Assembly (NCBI GenBank): GCA_014584705.1
Contig: JACTMJ010000004.1
Location: 1 to 64,000 of the forward strand
DNA length: 64,000 nucleotides
DNA from: Acidobacteriota bacterium
Lineage (GTDB): Bacteria; Acidobacteriota; Terriglobia; Bryobacterales; Bryobacteraceae
Direction of reading: 5' to 3'
Within the stretch, counting starts at the first letter, position 1. Every line of letters begins with the position of its first letter. Below, piece after piece: positions 34,848 through 43,050 of this stretch. The notes under the pieces were generated by a model that saw nothing but the letters and a program-made list of their open reading frames with translations, was not told the origin of the DNA and did not search any database. A program made the position numbers and the translations under genes.

Positions 34848-36194
34848 CTACTTCAATCCGTAGTGCTTCTTCGCGAAGGCAATGTACTGGTCCCAGTCAT
34901 ACGCAGTGACGTCATGCACGCCCGCGCGTACGTGATAGCCTACGTCGTTCATGATGGGCTGATGAACCGCGGGCATGGCGTCCGTCCCCAGACCCTGCTT
35001 GCCGAGCAATTGGTAGACCGGCCCCGCGCCCACCGCTCCCAAAAATTCACCACGCGGATCAGCATGGCGGTCTTCCACGGCGCTGGCGACATACACCGGT
35101 CGCGGCGCGGCGAGCGCAATCAGCATGTGCGAATCCACTGGCAGCCGGGATTCCTGGTAGCTGTACTGTTTGAAGTTTCCGCAGAACCAGTGCGGGAAGG
35201 CCTGGTTCAGCGCAGCCGTGCGCTCGCCATAATTTCTGCGCGCGATGGATGCGCCACCCTCTCCGGAATCGTTGGAAATCACGATTGCAAAACGCTGGTC
35301 CCTCGCCCCGGCCCACAGCGACGTCTTGCCGAGACGTGAGTGTCCCATCACCGCCACCCGCTTTGCATCGACGTCCGCGTCCGTTTCGAGGTAGTCCATC
35401 GCCTTGCTGAGTCCATAAGCCCAGGCTCCGATCGCACCCCACTCGTCCGCCGCGGGCTCATCTTGCCCCGGCTTCAGCGCCATCGCCCGAATCCCGAATG
35501 GGAAGCCCATCACGGTGTCCGGCTCAATGTCGCCGTAATAGATCGTGGCAAGGCCAAATCCGGCGCGTAGAATCTTCTCCACCTGCCAGCGTCCCGTCCT
35601 CTCGCCGCGCGAACTCTCGCTGGCAATTTTGGAGTAGATGCGGGAGGCATCTCTCACGGGCTCGCCAGTCTTGTGGAAGGAATCCCTCGTCCAGAGAATT
35701 CCGAGATCGATTCCCGGATCTTTGTCCACCGCCTGGTTCCCCATAAAATTCAGGCCCAGGAAAACCGGCACCGGCCCGCTCCGCTGTGCGGGCACATAAA
35801 GCAGAAGGTGCATCACCGGTCCCACCATGCCATTGCGAACAAACTGAATCCCCACTTGCTTCCGATCGCCCAATCCGCCCAGAACACCTTTTTCCTCTTT
35901 CACGGAAATCACCTTGGCGAGCGGTGCGGAATCGGGTGTCTTCCCGAAAATCTGTTCTTCGTAGAGATGAAGAATCTCCGGGCGACGCTCCCGAACCCAT
36001 TGTTCCGGGGTTGTCACCTTGTTTCCGTTCAGCATCGTCAACGGATCCGGCAACTCGTAGTTGCCCACTTTGCTTTCGTCGTAGTTGTCCTTTGCCAGAG
36101 CGATGCCTGGAGCGAACAGCACAGCAGCCAGCACAACCCCGCAAAGCGTGCGCATCCCGATTCGAATCGGGCTTGGAAGATAAGGGAACAACAT
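34848..36194 (-). CDS. CE15-type glucuronoyl esterase
   Basis: The 448-residue secreted alpha/beta hydrolase probably cleaves ester bonds between 4-O-methyl-glucuronic acid of xylan and lignin alcohols. The ATG at 36194 has GAGGAGAG upstream and gives a signal peptide (about 10-34). The CE15 nucleophile motif is G-H-S286-RLGK (GxSRxGK), and the late His-containing segment (VGYHVRAGVHDV) fits the catalytic His. SNDSGEGGASIARR is also typical of bacterial CE15 proteins. It is a single-gene unit. Confidence 0.9.
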   Translation of the reverse strand: MLFPYLPSPIRIGMRTLCGVVLAAVLFAPGIALAKDNYDESKVGNYELPDPLTMLNGNKVTTPEQWVRERRPEILHLYEEQIFGKTPDSAPLAKVISVKEEKGVLGGLGDRKQVGIQFVRNGMVGPVMHLLLYVPAQRSGPVPVFLGLNFMGNQAVDKDPGIDLGILWTRDSFHKTGEPVRDASRIYSKIASESSRGERTGRWQVEKILRAGFGLATIYYGDIEPDTVMGFPFGIRAMALKPGQDEPAADEWGAIGAWAYGLSKAMDYLETDADVDAKRVAVMGHSRLGKTSLWAGARDQRFAIVISNDSGEGGASIARRNYGERTAALNQAFPHWFCGNFKQYSYQESRLPVDSHMLIALAAPRPVYVASAVEDRHADPRGEFLGAVGAGPVYQLLGKQGLGTDAMPAVHQPIMNDVGYHVRAGVHDVTAYDWDQYIAFAKKHYGLK

Positions 36195-36356
36195 AGAACT
36201 CTCCTCACGGGACGATATCACGTTGCGCTTTCGCTTGTCGCGAACCTGCGCACTCGCGTTCCATGTTCCTCCATCATCCATGCAGTGTGCTTGGCAAGAT
36301 TGCTTTGCCCGGTTCCTGGGGGGCTGGTTTTCCCCCTTGCTACACTGGATTTACGT

Positions 36357-37494
36357 ATGGATCACGTGGAAGAACTGGAACGCGAATTTGCCGAATTGAA
36401 GCAGCAGGCTACCGCCATCCGGAGGTATCTTTGACGCTCCGGGCAAGCGGAAGGAGATGGCCGCGCTAGAAGAAAAGAGCGCGGCGCCGGATTTTTGGAA
36501 CAACCCGGAAGAAAGCCAGCGCGTCCTGCGCGCCCGCAAACGGCTGGAAGAGGGGATCGCCCAGGAAGAGGAGATCGCCCGGCTGACGGGAGATCTGGAT
36601 GCATTCTTCGAACTCGCGCGGGAAGGGGAATCCGTCGAAGCGGAACTCGCCGCCGAATTGAGCAGCTATCGGTCCATCGTTGGCCGCCTGGAGACGGCCA
36701 TGCTGCTTTCGGGCGAGAACGACCATCGAAACGCGATCATCACGATCCACCCTGGGGCGGGCGGAACGGAGAGCCAGGATTGGGCGGAAATGCTGCTCCG
36801 CATGTATCTTCGCTGGACGGAACGCGAGGGCTTCAAGGCCATTGTTACAGACCGGCAGGATGGCGACGGAGCGGGCATCAAGAGCGCCACGTTCGAAGTG
36901 AATGGCGACTATGCCTACGGGATGTTGCAGAGCGAAGTAGGCGTGCATCGGCTCGTGCGCATCTCGCCTTTTGACTCGAACGCGCGGCGTCATACATCAT
37001 TCGCGAGCGTATTCGTCTATCCGGAAATTGACGATACGATCAACATCGAGATCAAGCCGGATGACATCCGCGTGGATACCTTTCGCGCCGGTGGCGCGGG
37101 CGGCCAGCACGTCAACCGAACTGACTCCGCGGTGCGCATGGTCCATATCCCCACCGGCATTGTCGTGCAGTGCCAGAACGAGCGCAGCCAGCACAAGAAT
37201 CGCGATATGGCGATGAAGCAGCTCAAGGCGCGCCTCTACGAATTGGAGCTTTCCAAGCGGCGCGCGGAGACCGATAAGCTGGAAGATTCGAAGGCCGATA
37301 TCAAATTCGGAAGCCAGATTCGGAATTACGTGCTGGCCCCTTACCGGCTGGTGAAAGACCTTCGCAGCAAACTGGGCGTGGGCGATGTGGATAGCGTACT
37401 CGATGGTGACATTGACCCGTTCATCCAGGCATATCTGGTTTGGAAGAAGACCGGGCGCACCGCCGGCAGTGACGATGGGGCCGATATTGAGTAA
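36357..37494 (+). CDS. prfB: Peptide chain release factor 2, programmed +1 frameshift
   Basis: RF2 terminates at UGA and UAA. The first 25 codons start at ATG 36357 and end at an in-frame TGA (36432-36434). The site reads CGG AGG TAT CTT TGA C, with a Shine-Dalgarno-like GGAGG three bases ahead, as in E. coli prfB. Shifting +1 to GAC (36433) joins the long frame, giving 378 residues. The SPF anticodon-like tripeptide (RISPFDS) and the GGQ motif (GAGGQHVNRT) are both present, confirming RF2. It is the first gene of a translation cluster with tsaC and selA. Confidence 0.96.
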
Positions 37495-37521
37495 GTCGCG
37501 CGAGTCCAACGGAAATTCGAG

Positions 37522-38490
37522 ATGCGGCGTTTCCTGCTGAGCAACGAAAGCGGCGACGGGGATGTAATCGCCGAAGCGGCGCGCATTCTGCGCGAAGGCG
37601 GCCTGGTGGCCTTCCCGACCGAAACAGTCTACGGATTAGGCGCGAATGCGCTCGATGAGAACGCCGTGGATCGCATCTACCGGGCCAAGAACCGGCCGGC
37701 CGCCTCGCCATTGATCGTGCATGTGGCCAGCGTGGAGCATGCCCGGCAGCTGGTCTCCGAGTGGCCGACGCATGCGGATGCGCTCGCCTCCGCGTTCTGG
37801 CCCGGCCCGCTCACTCTCGTGCTTCCCAAGAGCGAAGTGATCCCGGATCGTGTCACGGCGGGGCTGACCACGGTGGGCTTGCGCGTCCCTTCGCATCCGG
37901 TGGCCCGCGCTTTGCTCGAAGCGTCCGGTGTTCCCATCGCCGCCCCGAGTGCCAACCTCTTTATGGGAGTGTCTCCCACCGATGCGGCCCATGTTCGCGC
38001 ATCTCTTGGAGATGCGGCGGATCTGATTCTCGAGGGCGGGCCGAGTGAAGTGGGCCTCGAGAGCACCGTCCTCTCGCTCATCTACGCGAAGCCCGCCATC
38101 TTGCGTCTTGGCATGATCGCCCGCCACCAGATTGAGGCGGTGGTTGGCCCGCTGGATGGCGCGGGGGGGGAGGATACGGGCGAGGGTACGGCCCATCCGT
38201 CTCCGGGCATGCATCCGAGGCATTACAGTCCGCGAACGCCATTGCTGATTGCCGCCGGCGATGATCCGGTTCCAAGCGGGCGCGTGGTTCGGTTGTGGTG
38301 GAAGCGCGAACCGGAAGAGGGGCAGGGAATTCAGCTTCCTTCAGACGCCGCCGGGTATGCACGCGAGCTTTACCGTGCTCTGCATTTAGCGGACGAGTGC
38401 CGCGCCCAGTACATTGTCGTTGAGGCCCCCCCTACCGGCGAAGAGTGGGAGGCGATCTGGGATCGGCTCCGCCGCGCCGCTTCACGTTGA
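37522..38490 (+). CDS. tsaC: L-threonylcarbamoyladenylate synthase, Sua5-type
   Basis: It makes threonylcarbamoyl-AMP for t6A37 of ANN-decoding tRNAs. The N-terminal YrdC/TsaC fold has GGLVAFPTETVYGLGANA, the KNRP motif (IYRAKNRPAASPL), FWPGPLTLVL and SANLFMGVSPT. At 322 residues it is longer than TsaC and includes the C-terminal Sua5 domain, joined by the linker containing HPSPGMHPRHYSPRTP, which fits the Sua5 type. It starts 27 bases after prfB, suggesting co-transcription. Confidence 0.94.
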   Translation: MRRFLLSNESGDGDVIAEAARILREGGLVAFPTETVYGLGANALDENAVDRIYRAKNRPAASPLIVHVASVEHARQLVSEWPTHADALASAFWPGPLTLVLPKSEVIPDRVTAGLTTVGLRVPSHPVARALLEASGVPIAAPSANLFMGVSPTDAAHVRASLGDAADLILEGGPSEVGLESTVLSLIYAKPAILRLGMIARHQIEAVVGPLDGAGGEDTGEGTAHPSPGMHPRHYSPRTPLLIAAGDDPVPSGRVVRLWWKREPEEGQGIQLPSDAAGYARELYRALHLADECRAQYIVVEAPPTGEEWEAIWDRLRRAASR

Positions 38491-38553
38491 CCGGCGTTCC
38501 GCCGCAAACTCCCGCCTTCGGCTGTCTCATGGGCGGACGCTAATTGCGAGAGA

Positions 38554-39957
38554 ATGGAGCTTCGCGGAATCCTCATGCCTCTTTCGCAGTTGGAGAACCT
38601 GTTTCGCCGCATCCCGGCTGTGGACCAGATCCTGGAGCGGGCGTCCGTTCTCGCGGAGCGCTACCCGAGGGACGTGCTGGTGGAAGAAATTCGCCGGCTA
38701 CAGGAAGCTTGGAGGGAGCACATTCGCGAGTGCGACGCTCTGCCGGAGAGTGATTTTCTCTCGGAGCTGGAGAGAAGCCTGGAAGAGCTGGAGAGGCCTT
38801 CGCTGCGGAGGGTCATCAACGCCACCGGAGTGGTGCTGCACACTAATCTGGGTCGCGCGCCGCTTTCGGGTCCCGACGGAGTTTCGGGTTACAGCAACCT
38901 CGAGTTCGATCTGGAGCAGGGCGTGCGCGGCCAGCGCGATGTGCATGTCGCGGGATTGCTCGAACGGCTCCTCGGCACTGCCTCCATCATCCTCAACAAT
39001 AACGCCGCCGCCACGTATCTCGTCCTTCGCGCGCTGGCGAGTGGGCGAGAAGTGATCGTCTCGCGCGGAGAGCTGATCGAGATTGGCGATGGATTTCGCA
39101 TTCCGGAGATCATGGCTCAGGCGGGCGTGATCCTGCGCGAGGTGGGCACCACCAACCGCACGCATCCGCGTGATTACGAAGAGGCGATCAACGAGAATAC
39201 AGCGCTGATCGTTCGCATTCACACCAGCAACTTCCGCGTGGAGGGCTTCACGGGCAAGCCGCCCCTCACGGAGATTTGTGAGTTGGCCCATGCGCATGGC
39301 GTGCCCGTCTACGACGATCTGGGCAGCGGCAATCTGGTGGATTTGCGCGAAGCAGGGGTGGACGAGCCGCTCGTTGCCCGGAGCCTTGCCGATGGCGCGG
39401 ATCTGGTCAGCTTCAGCGGCGACAAGCTGCTGGGAGGGCCGCAGGCCGGCATCGTTGCGGGACGCCCGGATCTGATCATCCGCGTACGGCGGCATCCGAT
39501 GTACCGCACCTTCCGCGTTGACAAGTTGATTCTTGCGGCGATGGAGCGGACGCTTCGCTCCCTCTACCTGAAGCGCTATGACGAGATACCAGCCTTGAGC
39601 ATGACCCTCGCCACGCTGGAAGAAGTGGAAGGGCGTGTGAGGGCGTTCTTAGCGGCGCTGCCGGCTGAAGCCGTATTCGAACTGGGGCTCACCGTGCGGC
39701 GCGGACGATCCATGATCGGCGGCGGATCCACTCCCGAGCAGAGCCTGGAAACCGCGGCGATCGCCCTGCCGTGCGCCCACCCGGAGCATGCGGCCGCCCT
39801 GCTGCGCACACCCCGGCCGAATGGCGGCAAATGCGTTCCGGTCGTCTGCCGGATAGAGAAGCAAACACTACTCTTCGATCTCCGTACGGTGTTTCCTCAC
39901 GAAGAGGCGGAGTTGAGGGAAGCGCTGCTCGCTTTGCCGCGGGAATGTGTGGGTTAA
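38554..39957 (+). CDS. selA: L-seryl-tRNA(Sec) selenium transferase
   Basis: This PLP enzyme converts Ser-tRNA(Sec) to Sec-tRNA(Sec) with selenophosphate. The 467-residue length fits bacterial SelA. Motifs include VINATGVVLHTNLGRAPLS, NNNAAATYL and the PLP lysine region FSGDKLLGGPQAGI. It lies 63 bases after tsaC. No selB, selD or tRNA-Sec was found in the window, so the full selenocysteine system must be elsewhere or the gene is an orphan. A hairpin follows the stop. Confidence 0.95.
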   Translation: MELRGILMPLSQLENLFRRIPAVDQILERASVLAERYPRDVLVEEIRRLQEAWREHIRECDALPESDFLSELERSLEELERPSLRRVINATGVVLHTNLGRAPLSGPDGVSGYSNLEFDLEQGVRGQRDVHVAGLLERLLGTASIILNNNAAATYLVLRALASGREVIVSRGELIEIGDGFRIPEIMAQAGVILREVGTTNRTHPRDYEEAINENTALIVRIHTSNFRVEGFTGKPPLTEICELAHAHGVPVYDDLGSGNLVDLREAGVDEPLVARSLADGADLVSFSGDKLLGGPQAGIVAGRPDLIIRVRRHPMYRTFRVDKLILAAMERTLRSLYLKRYDEIPALSMTLATLEEVEGRVRAFLAALPAEAVFELGLTVRRGRSMIGGGSTPEQSLETAAIALPCAHPEHAAALLRTPRPNGGKCVPVVCRIEKQTLLFDLRTVFPHEEAELREALLALPRECVG

Positions 39958-39969
39958 ATGTGGAAGGAA

Positions 39970-40002
39970 TCCGCGCCGCTGCCTGTGCGCATGCGGCGCG
40001 GA
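39970..40002. terminator. Bidirectional hairpin between selA and efp
   Basis: TCCGCGCCGC (39970-39979) pairs with GCGGCGCGGA (39993-40002); the 13-base loop can add a small inner stem. It lies between two convergent stop codons. Confidence 0.65.
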
Positions 40003-40016
40003 AAATTCGTATTCGC

Positions 40017-40577
40017 CTACGCGCGGGATACGTAGCTCTGTTCGGCCGTGTTCACGATGATCTTGTCGCCTTCGTTGATGAAGGGCGGCACCTGCACCAC
40101 CAGACCGGTTTCCATCTTGGCGGGCTTCTGCACGCTCGATGCCGTGGCGCTCTTGATGCCCGGTTCGGTTTCAACCACCGTCATCACCACGTTCTGGGGC
40201 ATCTCCACGCTGATCGGCTTGCCCTCATGAAACTCCACCGTCACCTTGATGTTGGGGATCAGGAAATAAACGTTGTCTCCCAGGTCGTCCTTGGTAAGCT
40301 CCACCTGTTCAAAGGTCTCGCTGTTCATGAACGTGAACGTATTGCCGCCGTCGTCGTACAGGTACTCCATGTCATGCTGTTCGAGGATGGCGCGATCCAC
40401 CTGGTCGCTTGAAGAAAACCGATGCTCAAACATGGAGCCGTTGCGCAAATTGCGGAGCTTCACCTGCACGAAGGCGCGGAGGTTGCCGGGGGTTCGGTGC
40501 ATCACGGTGAACACCGAGTGCAGGTCGTTCTTGAAGATAATCACCATGCCTGGACGCAGGCTGTTCGCGGAAATCAT
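40017..40577 (-). CDS. efp: Elongation factor P
   Basis: EF-P relieves ribosome stalling at polyproline. The 186-residue, three-barrel protein matches the family throughout (SANSLRPGMVI at 3-13, KLRNLRNGSMFEHRF). In the tip loop, where E. coli has PGKGQAF with the modified Lys34, this protein has P30-GNLRAF, so Asn32 takes the modified position. No epmA, epmB or earP gene is nearby. It is a single-gene unit converging on selA. Confidence 0.95.
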   Translation of the reverse strand: MISANSLRPGMVIIFKNDLHSVFTVMHRTPGNLRAFVQVKLRNLRNGSMFEHRFSSSDQVDRAILEQHDMEYLYDDGGNTFTFMNSETFEQVELTKDDLGDNVYFLIPNIKVTVEFHEGKPISVEMPQNVVMTVVETEPGIKSATASSVQKPAKMETGLVVQVPPFINEGDKIIVNTAEQSYVSRA

Positions 40578-40659
40578 TCGTAAGGATTCTCCTGAATCGA
40601 GTGGGAATGATCTATTTTAGCAGCGAGCAGCGCCCCTCCGTCCAGCGGGGAACGCCCGG

Positions 40660-41544
40660 CTACCGAAGCGTGCCGTCGTAGACCGTCACGCGATAGCGCA
40701 GCTTCAGTGGCGTTCCAGGGGTAAGCGTGTAGGGCTTCAATCCGGGAAAATTCGCTCCCACGAAACCGTACGGGCGCAGGCACCAGCCGGGCGGATGCCG
40801 GGGGTTCGACGGGTCCGATGTCACACGCAAACCCGCCCGTTTCCCGTCAAAAACCGCCTCCATCGCGGCCCAGGCATGAGGAACTTCATTCTCGTTCTGT
40901 GCCACCGGGCCTTCCGGAGTCAGAATGCGCGTTTCTGTTCGCGGACCGAATCGTACGCATAGTCCGCCGTAGCCCTTTGCATCTTCGGGCGAGCCCGCAA
41001 TCACGACATCGCTCGCGGTCGCTTCCAGCGCAATCGTCAGCTCGATCTCCCGCTTGTTTCCGCTCGATCGCGGTGCCTTCAGGTCCACCGTTTCACGCAC
41101 GATCAGCCGATTGGCCACGTACCAGCCGTTCTCCACGCGGAGCGTCGCGGCGTTCTTTGAGGCATCACGCTTGAGAAACTGGTGGAATAGATGCTCGATG
41201 CCGGGCTTGAGCGTCCACAAATCGTAAGTCCTGCCCTCGAAGCCGATCGACATCCAGGCCCAGAAGACACCTCGGTGGTGGTAGTGGTCCTTCGGAAAAT
41301 CGTCGAGCGGGTTTACACCCGCTGGCGTATGGAGCGGATAAATATACCCCTCCCGGCGTCGGTCCTGTGGAACCCCGGGTTTAAGTTGCGGTCCGTAGTT
41401 GTAATCGAGCGCTTGACGGCCGTTCTCCATTAACCGCAGCTTCCCTCCGGGCGCTTCCTTCCACTCGAAGCCATCCGCTCCCTGTGCAGCGAACGGCGTT
41501 GTGAGACACCCGGCCAGCGAGATGAGTGCGAACCGTCTCCTCAT
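40660..41544 (-). CDS. DUF6807 (PmoA-like) family exported protein
   Basis: The 294-residue protein starts at the ATG overlapping the upstream gene's stop (ATGA at 41541-41544). A signal peptide spans 1-22 (RRRFALISLAGCLTTPFAAQG). The DUF6807 fold is supported by PLHTPAGVNPLDDFPKDHYHHRG, with a His/Asp cluster, and GVFWAWMSIG. The family is annotated after methane-oxygenase PmoA by name only and is common beside sugar dehydrogenases in Acidobacteriota and Planctomycetota. Function is unknown. Confidence 0.85.
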   Translation of the reverse strand: MRRRFALISLAGCLTTPFAAQGADGFEWKEAPGGKLRLMENGRQALDYNYGPQLKPGVPQDRRREGYIYPLHTPAGVNPLDDFPKDHYHHRGVFWAWMSIGFEGRTYDLWTLKPGIEHLFHQFLKRDASKNAATLRVENGWYVANRLIVRETVDLKAPRSSGNKREIELTIALEATASDVVIAGSPEDAKGYGGLCVRFGPRTETRILTPEGPVAQNENEVPHAWAAMEAVFDGKRAGLRVTSDPSNPRHPPGWCLRPYGFVGANFPGLKPYTLTPGTPLKLRYRVTVYDGTLR

Positions 41545-42737
41545 TCTCCCGTCGCCTGCCCATCGACGATCTTTGCCTCGTCCACCTCGATGCCCAGACC
41601 CGGTCCCGTGGGAACCATCGCCGCCCCGTCCTTGATCTCGATCGGGTTCTTCAGGACGCTGCCCTTCAGGAACTGCTTTCCGTTGAGCGCGGCGGGGAAC
41701 TTCAACCCGTAGGCAGCAAAAAGCTGCAACGAAGCCGCCAGCGACACATCCGGGTCGGTCAGCCCGCTGCCCAGGAATAGCAGGCCCGCATCCTCCAGTA
41801 TCTCCACCTGTTTGCGCGCATCCCATAGCCCCGCTGTGCGGGCGGGCTTCATGGCCACACCGTCCAGAACACCCAGGCGGATGAACTCCATCAGGTCCGA
41901 AGCGGAAACCACGCCCTCATCCATCAGAATCGGTAGCGCGCCTTGCTGCTTCAATTCCCGGAACGCGCTGAAGCGATTCGAGGCCACGGGCTGCTCCAGA
42001 ATATCCACACCCGCGTCAGCCAGCTTCGGCGTTACCGCCAGCGCCGTGGCGGGGTCGTATCCGCCATTGGCATCCGCCCACAAGAAGCAATCGGGCGCTA
42101 GTTTCCTTACCTCCCGCGCAAGCTCCACATCGAAGCGCGGGTCCGGCGCCACCTTCAAATTGAAATGCTTGTAGCCGAGCGCTTTCCCCTCGGCCACCAG
42201 CGGCTCCACCTCGCGAAGTTCCCGGACGTTCACCGTCCAGCTCAGTGTGATCTTTTCGAGCGGCTTCCGCCCCCACATCTCCGGCAGGCTACGCCCGGCC
42301 AGCTTGCCCGCAATATCGTAAAGAGCGAGGTCGATGCCCGCTTTGGCAATCGGCGCACCCGTCGAAAACGAAGGCGCCAGTGCCTTGTTCATCTTCAAGT
42401 GCGCACCCTGAATATCCAGCGGGTTCGCGCCAATCAGCGTCGGCGCCAGGTAGTCCCGAATGCCCGATAGCACGGATTCGGGCGTCTCATAGCTCCAGGC
42501 CGGGCTTGGAACGCTTTGGCCCCAGCCCACGGTGCCGTCTTCGAGCGCAATCTTTACGAGAATCGTGGGTCGCTCCGGTTTTGGGAAAAAACGGAAATAG
42601 TGGGTCACTGGATACTTCAATGGAATTGCTTCAATCCGGCGGATCGGTGCAGCTCCAGATGCCGCGCTGGCACCTTTTGCGAAGCTCATCCCAGCCAGCG
42701 TTGCGAAGCCCATGGAAAGCATCGTTCTGCGGTCCAT
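41541..42737 (-). CDS. Mandelate racemase/muconate-lactonizing-type enolase superfamily enzyme, exported
   Basis: The 398-residue protein has a basic, hydrophobic leader (RRTMLSMGFATLAGMSFA) and both enolase-superfamily domains. Metal ligands are D222 (WADANGGYD), E248 (ILEQPV) and D273 (LMDEGV). The catalytic KxK motif is present as N193-L-K195, keeping only the second Lys, and a second-side Lys is K297 (MKPARTAG). It could be a dehydratase, epimerase or racemase of an acid sugar or dipeptide. An in-frame GTG one codon upstream is an alternative start. It is translationally coupled to the DUF6807 gene. Confidence 0.88.
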   Translation of the reverse strand: MDRRTMLSMGFATLAGMSFAKGASAASGAAPIRRIEAIPLKYPVTHYFRFFPKPERPTILVKIALEDGTVGWGQSVPSPAWSYETPESVLSGIRDYLAPTLIGANPLDIQGAHLKMNKALAPSFSTGAPIAKAGIDLALYDIAGKLAGRSLPEMWGRKPLEKITLSWTVNVRELREVEPLVAEGKALGYKHFNLKVAPDPRFDVELAREVRKLAPDCFLWADANGGYDPATALAVTPKLADAGVDILEQPVASNRFSAFRELKQQGALPILMDEGVVSASDLMEFIRLGVLDGVAMKPARTAGLWDARKQVEILEDAGLLFLGSGLTDPDVSLAASLQLFAAYGLKFPAALNGKQFLKGSVLKNPIEIKDGAAMVPTGPGLGIEVDEAKIVDGQATGE

Positions 42738-43050
42738 CACGGTCAGATCCCCTTTCGGCCCTTCTCGACGGAAATTGCTTCATCTTCCGCCTAAGAGTAG
42801 CGATCGCGCCTAATGTACCATACGGGCGAAAATTAACCCGATTACCCTCTGGACGCGGACGCCGTGCCGGTGTACGATGCCTTCGACTGGCAAATTTCAA
42901 TCGTTTTGATCGATTCCCTGTTCGAACCACTTCGGGCGAGAATGTGAACAACGGTGAGAACTCGCGGGAGACGACGCAAGTTCATGGACGATCCTCGCGG
43001 TGTGTGTCGGTTCGCTACCTTAGAGAAGACTACCGTGAAAGGGCTGGGCA
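42738..43050. other. 313-bp divergent intergenic region
   Basis: This spacer separates the leftward enolase-superfamily gene from the rightward sheath gene, so it must hold both promoters. On the minus strand AAAGGGGATC is the likely ribosome site for the leftward gene. No convincing -35/-10 pair, tRNA, strong hairpin or short gene was found. Confidence 0.6.

Noticed and set aside
36357..36434. Short ORF ending at TGA, suggesting a broken prfB pseudogene
   Set aside because: The site is the conserved programmed +1 frameshift signal and the shifted frame is intact to the end.
39958..40016. Possible tRNA-Sec or structured RNA next to selA
   Set aside because: The sequence forms only a simple 10-bp hairpin with a 13-base loop; it has no tRNA arms or CCA end and is best read as a terminator.
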